From UBA6244 sp963676875 (GTDB taxonomy: Bacteria > Bacteroidota > Bacteroidia > Bacteroidales > F082), in contig OY781436.1 in assembly GCA_963676875.1 (NCBI GenBank), positions 3,844,001-3,908,000 on the forward strand: DNA of 64,000 nt, read 5' to 3'. The translations under genes were made by a program, and so were the position numbers. The notes below the pieces were generated by a model. That model saw nothing but the letters and a program-made list of their open reading frames with translations, did no database searches and was not told the DNA's origin. Below, in pieces: positions 50,896 to 60,040 of the stretch. Numbering within the stretch: position 1 is the stretch's first letter; the number at the start of each line of letters is the position of its first letter.

Positions 50896-52185
50896 CTACC
50901 ATGATAAGGGGATGGAGTGGTAAACTTTATTTACTTCCACGGCGGCGTTTTCCCATTTAAGGTTTTCCACCTCCACTTTTCCATACTTTTTAAACATGGT
51001 TGAAAGTGCTTCATAGTGGCAAAGTCCGTATATAGCATCAGCCATTCCGTCCACATCCCAATAGTCTATTTTTAGTGCGTGGCGCAAAATTTCCGCCACT
51101 CCAGATTGTTTGGAAATCACTACTGGAACATTAGAACGCATAGCCTCTAAAGGGACAATGCCAAAGGGTTCGGATACGGATGGCATCACAAATACATCGC
51201 TTAGTGCGAACATTTTGTCGATTTCACCACCTTTTAAAAAACCGGTAAAGTGAAACTTGTCGGCAATTCTGAGTTTGGCTACCCGTTCGATCATTTTATT
51301 GAGCATATCGCCAGAGCCACCCATAACAAAGCGTACGTTGGGGTCTTTTTGGAGAATTTTATAGGCAGCCTCAATAAAATATTCGGGACCTTTTTGGAAG
51401 GTAATTCTACCAAGAAAGGTAACGATTTTTTCGTTTAGATTTCTTTTTACATCTGCGAGTTCAGTAAATAGGCTAGGCTCTACGGCATTGTGCACGGTAA
51501 CTACTTTGCCCGGTTCGATGCCATATTTTTCGATGACAATATTTCTGGTGAGGTTGCTCACTGTAATTACCCTGTCGGCTGCCATCATTCCCTCACGTTC
51601 AATGGCATATACCTGGGTGTTGATGTTGCTGCCCGAACGGTCGAACTCGGTGGCATGCATATGCACCACCAGTGGTTTTCCCGACGATTCTTTGGCGGCC
51701 ACACCGGCGGGGTATGCCAGCCAGTCGTGGGCATGAATAATGTCGAATTTTTCTTTTAAGGCGATGGCCGAGCCAATGAGGGCATATCGGGCCACTTCTT
51801 CCATCAGGTTGGCTCCGTATTTACCAGAAAATTTATAATCTCTGGAGAACACGTTACTGGTGTATTTTTCGCCTGCTTTTTTTCTTTTGGATATTTCCTT
51901 GGCAAAGTCTTCCGGAGCCACATAGGGTACGATGTTGGAGCCAATTTCCAAGTAAGTTACACGTTTCCAGTATTCTTTGTATTCATCATCGTGCATGTCG
52001 AAGGGGACATCGCTGGCATTAACCAAGCGCACGGCTTCCTGACTTTCATCGCCATAAGCTTTGGGAACCACAAAAATAACTTCGGTTCCATGTTTGGCCA
52101 GCCCTTTTGTTAATCCAAAGCAGGCCGTTCCCAATCCTCCTGTGATATGTGGGGGAAATTCCCATCCGAACATCAGTATTTTCAT
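50896..52185 (-). CDS. GT4 glycosyltransferase of the glycogen operon
   Basis: A 429-aa GT-B enzyme with the synthase-like N-terminus MKILMFGWEFPPHITGGLGT, where GGLG is the donor phosphate loop. DIIHAHDWLAYPAGVAA, VVHMHATEFDRSG, ITVSNLTRNIV, FLGRITFQKGPEYFIEAA and MPSVSEPFGIVPLEAM follow. The final motif holds the E-x7-E donor-binding glutamates. It probably elongates or primes alpha-glucan with a nucleotide glucose, working with the other three enzymes of this operon. Exact donor and product are not established. Gaps of 45 and 48 bp to its neighbours support co-transcription. Confidence 0.88.
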   Translation of the reverse strand: MKILMFGWEFPPHITGGLGTACFGLTKGLAKHGTEVIFVVPKAYGDESQEAVRLVNASDVPFDMHDDEYKEYWKRVTYLEIGSNIVPYVAPEDFAKEISKRKKAGEKYTSNVFSRDYKFSGKYGANLMEEVARYALIGSAIALKEKFDIIHAHDWLAYPAGVAAKESSGKPLVVHMHATEFDRSGSNINTQVYAIEREGMMAADRVITVSNLTRNIVIEKYGIEPGKVVTVHNAVEPSLFTELADVKRNLNEKIVTFLGRITFQKGPEYFIEAAYKILQKDPNVRFVMGGSGDMLNKMIERVAKLRIADKFHFTGFLKGGEIDKMFALSDVFVMPSVSEPFGIVPLEAMRSNVPVVISKQSGVAEILRHALKIDYWDVDGMADAIYGLCHYEALSTMFKKYGKVEVENLKWENAAVEVNKVYHSIPLSW

Positions 52186-52233
52186 TTTTCGAGTAGTTTA
52201 ATCATTAGTTTGTTGACAATCTGGATTGAATAT

Positions 52234-54186
52234 TTATTTGGATAGGTTGAATTGATCAATCATAAATTTCATTCGAAGCAGTTCTGCCACACTCCACGCT
52301 TGTGAAATGGCTCCTGCTGCCTTATGTGGTGGGTTTCCGTCGTATACTTCAGACACGGTGCCTATCCCGGCTTCGGTCATTACTTCCTCAAAACCATGAT
52401 ACAAAGCTTCAAGACTTTCTACCCCTGATTTTCCATATACCTTTAAATAGGCTTCGGTGTATGCTCCCAATAGCCAGGTCCATACAGTTCCTTGATGGTA
52501 AGCCAGATCGCGTTCGGTGGGGTTCCCAATATACTCACCCTTGTACTCATTATTTTTTGGGCTAAGCGAACGTAAACCTCTTTCGGTAAGTAAATCACTT
52601 TTTACCTTAATAACAATGGATTTGGCTTGTTCGGCATCCAGCATGCTGAAGGGCATTGAAACAGCAATAATCATGTTAGGACGAACACTCCAATCCTTTG
52701 ATTCATTGGTTGTATAATCAGCTAAATAGCCTTTTTCTTTGGACCAAAACATGTCGTTAAATGACTTTTTGGTGAGTTGAGGATAGTCTTTCCATTCGTT
52801 GATGAAATCCTGATCACCGGCAGCTTCGGCCAATTCCAGACTAAACACGAGGGCGTTGTACCACAAAGCATTTACTTCAACTGCATATCCGGTTCTCGGT
52901 GTAACGGGTTTGCCGGCTACGATAGCATCCATCCATGTTACTGCCAACCCGGGTTCTCCTGCCCAAATCAGTCCGTTGTCCTGCAGTTTGATGTTGAAGT
53001 GAGTTCCGTATTTGAAGTGTGCCAGGATGTCTTTCATGGTTTTTCCGTAGTCCTTCCAAATATTGACCTTTTTCTGTTGACGTAAACTCAATTGTTGCAA
53101 CGCCCAGAAAAACCAAAACGAGGTATCAACCGAATGGTAGGATATGTCTTTACCGTGACCCATGTTGGGGAAAAGCCCATCCCAAAGTTCTTCGACCAAG
53201 GTGTCGGTAACTGCTTTAAAGCTTTTGTAGTCCTTTTTGGGAAGGGTAAGTCCCGGCAAGGCGATAAAGGTATCGCGTCCCCATCTTCCAAACCACGGGT
53301 ATCCGGCAACTACTTCACTTTTTTTATTGTATTTGATGATGAATTCGTCGCCGGCATTGCTCAGGCAGTTGTAGAAACTATCGCGGGGCGTGCGTTTTTT
53401 TACTTCTGCAGTCCACTGACTTTTAAGTGTTTCCGGGTTTTTTTCTTCCAAGGCCACCGATATTACCACCGATTCGCCTTTTTTTAATTTCACATCGAAA
53501 TAGCCCGGTACGTACAAGTCTTCAGTGCTTTCGTAGCCGCGTTCTCTTTCGCGTATATATTCAACGTTGTAATACCAATCAGGTACGTGTGTATATTGGA
53601 AGGGCTTGGAAAACTGCATGTTTAATTTGCTGTAACCCTTATACATCTGCCAACTAACACCGTTTTTTATGTCTTTGTATTTGGTGTCTGCCCATGTGTT
53701 GGCCTTGGACAAACGGTGTACACTGCGGTAGGCCAGAAAAGGTTTTAATCTGAATACAACAGAATTGGCAGTTTCGTTGAGTGTGTATTTGATGAAAATA
53801 CGGTCTTCATTAAGGGCGAAAATGTATTCCTTGGTAAACATAATATTGCCCATTCTAAAGACCAGCGTGGGGTTAGGGTTGGAGAAAAACTCACGTAGGT
53901 ACTTATGCCCCTTTGGTTCGTAAACGCCCCCGGGATACATCCGCATTCCGGCATGAAACTCAAAGTTGTTGTCGATGATGGTTTCATCTATTTCGGAAAG
54001 CAATACATGGTTGTCATCGTCGATGAGAGGCTGTGGAGCTACCAGTAAGCCATGATATTTTCGAGTGTTGGTGGTGATGATGGTGGTACTGGCGTAGCTG
54101 CCTGCACGGTTGGTCCGCAACAATTCGCGATCAAGTGAGAATTTCAGGTTGATCAATTGTGTTTTATCAAAATGTATATAACTCAT
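52234..54186 (-). CDS. Glycogen debranching enzyme (GH133 amylo-alpha-1,6-glucosidase)
   Basis: A 650-aa protein. The N-terminal beta domain has LRTNRAGSYASTTIITTNTRKYHGLLVAP, typical of bacterial GDE proteins. The (alpha/alpha)6 catalytic domain starts near residue 290 with AGYPWFGRWGRDTFIALPGL. It continues with GLIWAGEPGLAVTWMDAIV, RTGYAVEVNALWYNAL, and the late YHQGTVWTWLLGAY. It removes alpha-1,6 branch glucose left after phosphorylase action. It is the first gene of the operon, with a -7-like TAATTTTG at 54231-54238 on the minus strand. Confidence 0.92.
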   Translation of the reverse strand: MSYIHFDKTQLINLKFSLDRELLRTNRAGSYASTTIITTNTRKYHGLLVAPQPLIDDDNHVLLSEIDETIIDNNFEFHAGMRMYPGGVYEPKGHKYLREFFSNPNPTLVFRMGNIMFTKEYIFALNEDRIFIKYTLNETANSVVFRLKPFLAYRSVHRLSKANTWADTKYKDIKNGVSWQMYKGYSKLNMQFSKPFQYTHVPDWYYNVEYIRERERGYESTEDLYVPGYFDVKLKKGESVVISVALEEKNPETLKSQWTAEVKKRTPRDSFYNCLSNAGDEFIIKYNKKSEVVAGYPWFGRWGRDTFIALPGLTLPKKDYKSFKAVTDTLVEELWDGLFPNMGHGKDISYHSVDTSFWFFWALQQLSLRQQKKVNIWKDYGKTMKDILAHFKYGTHFNIKLQDNGLIWAGEPGLAVTWMDAIVAGKPVTPRTGYAVEVNALWYNALVFSLELAEAAGDQDFINEWKDYPQLTKKSFNDMFWSKEKGYLADYTTNESKDWSVRPNMIIAVSMPFSMLDAEQAKSIVIKVKSDLLTERGLRSLSPKNNEYKGEYIGNPTERDLAYHQGTVWTWLLGAYTEAYLKVYGKSGVESLEALYHGFEEVMTEAGIGTVSEVYDGNPPHKAAGAISQAWSVAELLRMKFMIDQFNLSK

Positions 54187-54583
54187 CTTCTTTAGGTTAC
54201 GGTGTTAACAAGTGTTTATAGATGCAATTGCAAAATTATAGCAATTTAAATAGATTTTAATAATAAACCAAATTAACTTGTTATTAAATGTTAAGAGATT
54301 TAAATGCGATTTTTTGCGAAGTATACGGATTTAGGCTCAACTGCCCGTTGATTGTGACTTTGAGTGGATTTTCATATAAAACCAGGCGTTATTTGTAATG
54401 ATTTTAAATCGTTTGCGTTGTGATTTGGGATAGAGATAATTGTACTGAATACCCTTCATCGTTCGCGTTGAAAAGAAACCGCCAGACGTAAAGGGAGACT
54501 CTGGGCATTTGTCATTGGATAAGCATTCAGTTTGAAATAGTTTATATTTGTTACTTTGAAGACATTAATTGACAAATCTTAAG
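54187..54583. other. Divergent promoter region, debranching enzyme / S9 peptidase
   Basis: No gene is present in these 397 bases. On the minus strand TAATTTTG (54231-54238) is the candidate -7 of the glycogen operon. On the plus strand TATATTTG (54543-54550) is the candidate -7 of the peptidase gene. Neither has a clean -33 at 19-22 bases. The middle is AT-rich without obvious repeats. Confidence 0.5.
54231..54238 (-). promoter_or_regulatory. Candidate -7 element of the glycogen operon
   Basis: On the minus strand this reads TAATTTTG, an exact TAnnTTTG, 45 bases before the debranching enzyme start. Its -33 partner is not clear. Confidence 0.45.
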
Positions 54584-57403
54584 ATGACAAAAAAAAACCT
54601 TTCAACAGTTTTGTTCATTGTAAGCATGTTTTTGGCGGATTTTGCCGCTTCGCAAGAACAAAAACCACTGGATCATTCGGTTTATGATTCGTGGAAACAG
54701 ATAGAGAACCAGCAAATTAGTAACGACGGTAGCAGGGCGCTGTATGAAATCAATCCCCAAAAGGGTGATGGTGTTTTGTACATCTCCAATCTTGAAACAC
54801 TAACCAAAGATTCCATACCACGAGGAACGAAAGCTCGGTTTTCACCAGAGTCGGGTTTTGCCGTGTATCGAGTTGTTACTCCTTTCGATACAGTAAGGGC
54901 GCTTAAATTGAAAAAAGTAAAAAAGGACAAAATGCCCAAGGACTCAGTAGGAATTACCCTGTTTTCAACTACCAAAACATGGAGAATGGCCGGGTTGAAG
55001 TCTTTTAGTCTGCCGGAGGAGTCGTCAGATTGGGTGGCAATTTGGCTGGAAACACCTGTCAAGGAAGCTGTTGCCGATACTGCCAAGTCAGATACCCTGA
55101 TAAAAGAAAAGAAGTCGAAAAAGTCGAAAGCCAAAAAGAAAAAAACGGAAACAGGCCTTTTGGTGCTGCTCAATCCTGTTGATGGCGATTCCATCGCCTT
55201 CGAACAAGTTCGTTACTTTAGCCTTTCCGACAATGGACATTCGTTAGCCATGGTTAAGCAATTTGGCGACAGCATCGATTCGTTGCGTGTGGGTATTTAC
55301 CTTACAGATAGAAAAGTATATAAGGAATTATTTGTAGATCAGGGAGTTTCTGCCGGAATTTCCACTGATAAAGAAGGAAAACAAATTGCCTTTACCTATT
55401 CATCGGATACCATTAAGGAGAAGAATTATCAGTTGTACTATGCCCAAGTGAAAAAAGGTGAAACCCGTTTGGTGGTGGGCGATTCTTCTGAACGAATAAA
55501 AAGCGGCTGGGCCATCAGCGAGTATCTAAGTCCCTGGTTTCATGAGGAAGGGAAGGAGTTGTATTTTGGTACCGCGCCTCGTCGTGAACGTGCGCCGAAG
55601 GACACCCTTACCGATGATGAGAAGGTGAGTTTGGACATATGGAACTGGCAGGACGACCGATTGCAGCCACAACAATTGAAGCAGCTGGAGCGCGATCAAA
55701 AGAAGTATTATATGGCTGTTTATTTTCCTCAAACGGACAAAGTGGTGCAACTGGCGAATCCTGAAATGCCCGATATTCAGTTAGATAAAAAGAGTAAAGG
55801 TAGATATAGCCTCGGTTTTAACCATCTGCCCTATTGGCACAATTCGTCCTGGGAAGCCGGCAATTACCGCGATGTGTATCTGGTGGACAGAGAAACGGGC
55901 ATTGGTCAGGAGGTGGTTCATAAGGCAGCTTCGACTGTATCGCTTGATCCCGGACAAAAATCCATCCTGTACTACCAACCCATGGACAGCAGTTGGTATG
56001 CCCTTAGGTTGGACACCAAAACACCGGCAAACCTCACTTCGTCCACGGGCATCGCTTTTTTCGACGAACTCAACGATGTGCCTGCATTGCCCGGACCTTA
56101 TGGCATGGCAGGATGGACCAAGGAAGGTAAAGTGGTGGTATATGATGACTTCGACCTCTGGTTACTCGACCCCAACGGCAAGGCACAGCCAAGGAATATA
56201 ACCCATCGTTGGGGACGTGAACATCAGTTGCGTTACCGCTATGTCAAACTCGATCCTGATTTGCAGGTATTGCCCGAAACCATGTTGCTTTCGGCTTTTG
56301 ATAAAAAAACCAAGGATGCCGGGTTTGCCCTGTTTGAGATGAAAAAACAGGAGCAACCTCAATCACTGGTGATGGAACCTGCCCGTTTTTCCCGTCCAAA
56401 AAAGGCCAAAAATGCTGCGGTCATGCTGTGGAGCAAGGAGTCGTTTGAGCAATTTCCGGATATTTACGAAAGTAGCACCACCTTCTCCAACATCATCCGG
56501 CTGACAGATGCCAATCCACAACAAGCAGCCTACGCCTGGGGATCAGTTGAATTGGTGGAATGGATGAATTTTGATGGCGACACCTTGGAAGGATTGCTCT
56601 ATAAACCAGCCAATTTCGACCCCAAACAATCCTATCCCATGTTGGTGTATTTCTACGAACGTTATTCCGACGACCTGCATCGGTATTACACCCCCAAGCC
56701 CATTCGTTCGGTGATCAATTTCAGTTACTACACCAGTAATGGCTATGTGATTTTTATACCAGACATCAAATACAAAATAGGTTATCCCGGAAAGAGCGCC
56801 TACGATTGCATCATCAGTGGAACCCAGACCATGCTCGATCAGTTTCCGTTTATCGATCGCCGTAGGTTAGGTATTCAGGGGCAAAGCTGGGGAGGTTATC
56901 AAACGGCCTATCTGGTTACCCAAACCAATATGTTCAGGGCTGCCATGGCCGGTGCGCCCGTGAGCAACATGACCAGTGCTTATGGTGGAATTCGTTGGGG
57001 ATCAGGGATTAGCAGGGCATTTCAATACGAACAAACCCAAAGCCGGATTGGCGGCGATTTGTGGGAAAGTTTGCCTCTGTATCTGGCCAATTCTCCGGTA
57101 TTTTTCGCCGACAAGGTAGAAACACCTTTGTTAATAATGCATAACGATAAGGATGGCGCCGTTCCGTGGTATCAGGGTATCGAGTTGTTTAATGCCTTGC
57201 GCCGACTGAACAAACCCGTGTGGATGCTGGTTTATAACGGAGCTCCACACAACCTGAAACGCAGGGCCGACTGCGAAGACCTCACCGTAAGGATGCAACA
57301 GTTTTTCGATCATTACTTAAAAGGTGCTCCTGAGCCTTTATGGATGAAAAAAGGCATTCTGGCCATCGAAAAGGGAAAGTCGTTTGGTTTTGAATTGGAA
57401 TAG
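54584..57403 (+). CDS. S9 family peptidase (prolyl oligopeptidase type), secreted
   Basis: A 939-aa protein. A signal peptide (residues about 1-24, MTKKNLSTVLFIVSMFLADFAAS) points to the periplasm. A long beta-propeller region (about 30-650) includes a Lys-rich insert (KKSKKSKAKKKKTE near residue 185). The alpha/beta hydrolase domain follows, with nucleophile Ser in GIQGQSWGGYQTAYL, Asp in MHNDKDGAVPW and His in NGAPHNLKR. It would cut short peptides. In-frame TTG 54569 lies before the signal, so ATG 54584 is chosen. The dCMP deaminase gene follows 18 bp later. Confidence 0.9.
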   Translation: MTKKNLSTVLFIVSMFLADFAASQEQKPLDHSVYDSWKQIENQQISNDGSRALYEINPQKGDGVLYISNLETLTKDSIPRGTKARFSPESGFAVYRVVTPFDTVRALKLKKVKKDKMPKDSVGITLFSTTKTWRMAGLKSFSLPEESSDWVAIWLETPVKEAVADTAKSDTLIKEKKSKKSKAKKKKTETGLLVLLNPVDGDSIAFEQVRYFSLSDNGHSLAMVKQFGDSIDSLRVGIYLTDRKVYKELFVDQGVSAGISTDKEGKQIAFTYSSDTIKEKNYQLYYAQVKKGETRLVVGDSSERIKSGWAISEYLSPWFHEEGKELYFGTAPRRERAPKDTLTDDEKVSLDIWNWQDDRLQPQQLKQLERDQKKYYMAVYFPQTDKVVQLANPEMPDIQLDKKSKGRYSLGFNHLPYWHNSSWEAGNYRDVYLVDRETGIGQEVVHKAASTVSLDPGQKSILYYQPMDSSWYALRLDTKTPANLTSSTGIAFFDELNDVPALPGPYGMAGWTKEGKVVVYDDFDLWLLDPNGKAQPRNITHRWGREHQLRYRYVKLDPDLQVLPETMLLSAFDKKTKDAGFALFEMKKQEQPQSLVMEPARFSRPKKAKNAAVMLWSKESFEQFPDIYESSTTFSNIIRLTDANPQQAAYAWGSVELVEWMNFDGDTLEGLLYKPANFDPKQSYPMLVYFYERYSDDLHRYYTPKPIRSVINFSYYTSNGYVIFIPDIKYKIGYPGKSAYDCIISGTQTMLDQFPFIDRRRLGIQGQSWGGYQTAYLVTQTNMFRAAMAGAPVSNMTSAYGGIRWGSGISRAFQYEQTQSRIGGDLWESLPLYLANSPVFFADKVETPLLIMHNDKDGAVPWYQGIELFNALRRLNKPVWMLVYNGAPHNLKRRADCEDLTVRMQQFFDHYLKGAPEPLWMKKGILAIEKGKSFGFELE

Positions 57404-57421
57404 TTTGTGTTAATTTGCGCC

Positions 57422-57835
57422 ATGAAAAGTCAGAAGTTTGATAAGAGTTACATCGAGATGGCCTTTGTTTGGGCCAGAAATTCCTATTGTAAGCGGATGC
57501 AGGTGGGAGCCCTGATCGTGAAGGACAACATGATCATCTCCGATGGATACAATGGAACCCCATCAGGGTTTGAAAATGTATGTGAGGATGAAAATTATAT
57601 TACTAAGCCATATGTGCTTCACGCTGAGGCCAATGCCATTACAAAGGTAGCCAAGTCGCACAACAGTGCTGATGGAGCCACCTTGTACGTTACCGATTCA
57701 CCCTGCATCGAATGTGCCAAATTGATTATCCAGTCGGGCATCAAACGGGTGGTTTACAGCCGAAAATACCGCATCACCGACGGGCTCGACTTGCTTGCCA
57801 GGGCCGGTATCAAGATTGAGCATTTGGAAATCTGA
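57422..57835 (+). CDS. dCMP deaminase (ComEB-like)
   Basis: A 137-aa zinc deaminase. The zinc motifs are HAEANAI (His ligand and catalytic Glu) and PCIECAK (two Cys ligands). SYIEMAFVWARNSYCKRMQVGALIV, then GYNGTPSGFENVCED, and the C-terminal RITDGLDLLARAGI are typical of deoxycytidylate deaminases that supply dUMP for thymidylate synthesis. ATG 57422 is chosen. TTAATTTG, a near -7 element, ends only about five bases before it, so a leaderless or nearly leaderless transcript is possible. Confidence 0.9.
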   Translation: MKSQKFDKSYIEMAFVWARNSYCKRMQVGALIVKDNMIISDGYNGTPSGFENVCEDENYITKPYVLHAEANAITKVAKSHNSADGATLYVTDSPCIECAKLIIQSGIKRVVYSRKYRITDGLDLLARAGIKIEHLEI

Positions 57836-57848
57836 TTAGTTCCGTGAC

Positions 57849-58979
57849 TTAGAAATTAAATTGAGCCAAAAACTGCAAGCGGTGGGCATCACCTGTGGCA
57901 TCGTTTTGGATGTATAAATTGCCGTAAATATATTCCATGCCAAACATCAGCCTGTCGAGGGGTTGATAGAACAAATTACCTAAGGCATAGTTGCTAAATT
58001 GAAAGGCGTTGCTCGAAACCAACGACGTTTTTTCCAATCCCACGAAGCTGTAAATGAGGTTTGAATTCCATTTTGCGTTCCAGTAGTGGGTGTATGCCAC
58101 AAATCCACCGTAACTGGTAAGCAATTTCAGTTCGTCGGGATTGTTTGTAAGCACGCCATTATATCCACTTCCTGATAGATCGCTGATAAAGTTGGCTACG
58201 CCCTTCCCGGCAACGGCGAAGAGGCTTAGTTTGTCTTGCTTACCTGTATTGATGATGGCCGAAAAAGCACCGCCATAGCCCATGGTAACCCGTGTTTTGT
58301 CGTTGTTGTCGAAGAATCGGTTAACATCGGTCATTCCCGAAAAAGTAATGACCCCCCAATCGCCGCTGCGGTTGATGTTTCCCACAAAAGTAGGGAGAGA
58401 GGAAAAGGGCGTGTCGGTGGTATCGGTGGTGGTGATGTCTGTGCCACGCATCTCGAGAGCTGCCCCGAAGCTCCATTTTTTGTTGATGGTATTGGTATAG
58501 CTGATCATTGGATTGCGCAGGGTAGGAGCGCTGTTGGGACCTTCGAAATCGATGGTTGTAGGCGTAACATCCTGATTGCCAAAGGTGGTTGTGTTTTGGC
58601 CAATGAGCAGGTTTTTGTATTGAATGTAGGCCAGGCGCAAATGAAATATGGAATAATCCCCTGTGTTGCCGCTATAAAAATCCCCTGAAATTTTTCCTTT
58701 TACTTCTCCGAGCGGAGTTTGGTATTTGGTGTCGAGAACCAACCTTGACTGTCGGGCGGTCATGTGAAACCGCATGACTTTTTCGTAGGGTGTAGGGTTG
58801 ATGGGGATTTCGGAGGTGGTGAAATCATCATAATGACTCAGCCCGTTAAAGTCGCAAATGGCATTTAAGTTCACAAATCCGCTTATTTGGTAGGAGAGAG
58901 GATTGGGTTTTTCCTGGTTTTGACTTATTGCCATATTTGTGGATATAAACACCACGAACAACAGGAGTGCTTTTTTCAT
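57849..58979 (-). CDS. Outer membrane beta-barrel porin, DcaP-like
   Basis: A 376-aa protein with a signal peptide (residues about 1-19, ending AIS). It has a barrel composed of amphipathic strands, for example RLVLDTKYQTPLGEVKGKISGDF and FHLRLAYIQYKNLLIGQNTTTFG. The last residues, RLQFLAQFNF, end in Phe as expected for BAM-inserted proteins. The block SGDFYSGNTGDYSIFHLRLAY resembles the DcaP/porin_O-type trimeric porins that let small anions or organic acids through. Substrate is unknown. It is a single gene on the minus strand. Confidence 0.78.
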   Translation of the reverse strand: MKKALLLFVVFISTNMAISQNQEKPNPLSYQISGFVNLNAICDFNGLSHYDDFTTSEIPINPTPYEKVMRFHMTARQSRLVLDTKYQTPLGEVKGKISGDFYSGNTGDYSIFHLRLAYIQYKNLLIGQNTTTFGNQDVTPTTIDFEGPNSAPTLRNPMISYTNTINKKWSFGAALEMRGTDITTTDTTDTPFSSLPTFVGNINRSGDWGVITFSGMTDVNRFFDNNDKTRVTMGYGGAFSAIINTGKQDKLSLFAVAGKGVANFISDLSGSGYNGVLTNNPDELKLLTSYGGFVAYTHYWNAKWNSNLIYSFVGLEKTSLVSSNAFQFSNYALGNLFYQPLDRLMFGMEYIYGNLYIQNDATGDAHRLQFLAQFNF

Positions 58980-59075
58980 ATGTATGGAGATTGGTTGCTA
59001 ATATTGAAAAACACCCAAAGATACAGAATTTTGGATATTCCCGGATGAAAAAATGGGTTGGGGAAGTACAGAGGG

Positions 59076-59125
59076 TCAGTTGGATCAGTTGGATCAATGG
59101 ATCAGTAGGATCAATGGATGAGTGG
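59076..59125. repeat. Short tandem GGATCA repeats
   Basis: About five degenerate copies of a 9-base unit (TGGATCAGT, TGGATCAAT and variants) are laid head to tail. This could be polymerase slippage sequence. No coding function is seen. Confidence 0.7.
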
Positions 59126-59152
59126 GATTATTGAGATTGGAGTAGGATACGA

Positions 59153-59432
59153 CTTCAATCGTGGATGCTTGAAGCTGGGAAATTGGGATAGTGTAATAAT
59201 GGATATTCCCACTTCATCATTCATTATTCGTTAATCGATATTCGATATTTTTGTCTTCTATCGGTTCGGAAATACAATTGTTGTTGGTACGAATGCAGTG
59301 TGGTTTGTCTTCAAGCGTCGACACCTGAATCTGGGGAGGGGTGGATCAAGGGGATTAATCTTCAAGCGTGGACGCTTGAAGCGGGTGGGGGTGTTGATGA
59401 TCGGTGCTGTCTTCAAGCGTGAACGCTTGAAG
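59153..59432. repeat. Four copies of a palindromic CTTCAAGCGT element
   Basis: CTTCAAGCGTGGACGCTTGAAG at 59360-59381 and its one-base variant at 59411-59432 are near-perfect inverted repeats, each followed by GCGGG. Weaker copies lie at 59153-59179 and 59309-59334, followed by CTGGG. Spacing is irregular (156, 51 and 51 bases between starts). The arms would form stable hairpins in DNA or RNA. They resemble dispersed intergenic palindromes, not a CRISPR array. Confidence 0.75.
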
Positions 59433-59606
59433 CGGGGGTGCGCTACAGCTTTTTTTTGTGGTGAACCCTGTCAGGGTTATTCCTCACTCCCCATCCGCCT
59501 TCCACACCTTTTTTGTTTTTCCTCAGGAAATGATTTTAATATTTTAACCTGTCTTAACAGAATTTTATATCTTTACGCCTCAATCAATAATCAATCGTTT
59601 AGAAGG

Positions 59607-59828
59607 ATGAAAGGACTTGTCAGAATTGTTTTGTTTTTGCTAATTGTTGTTCTATCAAGTAGTTTAAGCTCTTGTTCAAAAAAATCGTCCGGTTTTAAAT
59701 ATCCTGCACATCGTCCTTATGGAGCCACTTCTTACGATCCGGGAGCTACCAAGCACCAGCCCATCCGTAAAAAATACATCATTCACCAGCGTCGTGCCAA
59801 TATCCTGGGTCATAAAAAGCCATTTTAG
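59607..59828 (+). CDS. Small basic lipoprotein (73 aa)
   Basis: MKGLVRIVLFLLIVVLSSSL leads to a lipobox Cys at residue 23. A short basic, Tyr- and His-rich tail follows, with RPYGATSYDPGATKH and KKYIIHQRRANILGHKK. Small lipoproteins with this tail pattern occur in several Bacteroidota. Function is unknown. The ATG at 59607 is taken because the signal begins there; upstream frame is repeat sequence. Confidence 0.72.
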   Translation: MKGLVRIVLFLLIVVLSSSLSSCSKKSSGFKYPAHRPYGATSYDPGATKHQPIRKKYIIHQRRANILGHKKPF

Positions 59829-59836
59829 TCGGTTGC

Positions 59837-60040
59837 TTATCCTCCACTAATCATATGTAGTATCTGCACATCGTCCCCGGAAACCACTGCGGCTCGTTCG
59901 TAAGTTCCTTTTTTGATCAGTTGTCCGTTGATTTTTACCACCATCATTCTGAAAGTGAAGTTTTTAAGTTCCAACAATTGGGCAATGGTCAACGATTCCT
60001 GTTCAAATGTTTCCGGTCGGTTATTTAATGTAATCTTCAT
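59837..60040 (-). CDS. ThiS/MoaD-like sulfur carrier protein
   Basis: A 67-aa beta-grasp protein, MKITLNNRPETF to a C-terminal GG (HMISGG). The terminal diglycine is the site that an E1-like enzyme adenylates and then converts to thiocarboxylate. VVKINGQLIKK and GDDVQILHMISGG are ThiS-type. The gene overlaps the 3' end of the E1-like gene by 4 bp. Thiamine synthesis is the default role. The neighbouring tungsten/molybdenum enzyme gene makes a role in pterin-dithiolene synthesis at least as likely. Confidence 0.85.
   Translation of the reverse strand: MKITLNNRPETFEQESLTIAQLLELKNFTFRMMVVKINGQLIKKGTYERAAVVSGDDVQILHMISGG

Larger units (their letters stand above)
58980..59606. other. Repeat-rich spacer
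   Basis: No gene is supported in these 627 bases. It holds a short tandem array (59076-59125) and four copies of a palindromic element (59153-59432). The open frame from 59298 that runs into the next gene is only translated repeat and is not counted. TATCTTTA at 59568-59575, one mismatch from TAnnTTTG, may promote the following lipoprotein gene. Confidence 0.5.

Noticed and set aside
59153..59432. Possible CRISPR array
   Set aside because: Only four unequal copies, irregular spacing, inverted-repeat units longer than spacers would allow, and no cas genes.
59298..59606. Upstream extension of the small lipoprotein frame
   Set aside because: It is translated palindromic repeat sequence; the signal peptide begins at 59607.
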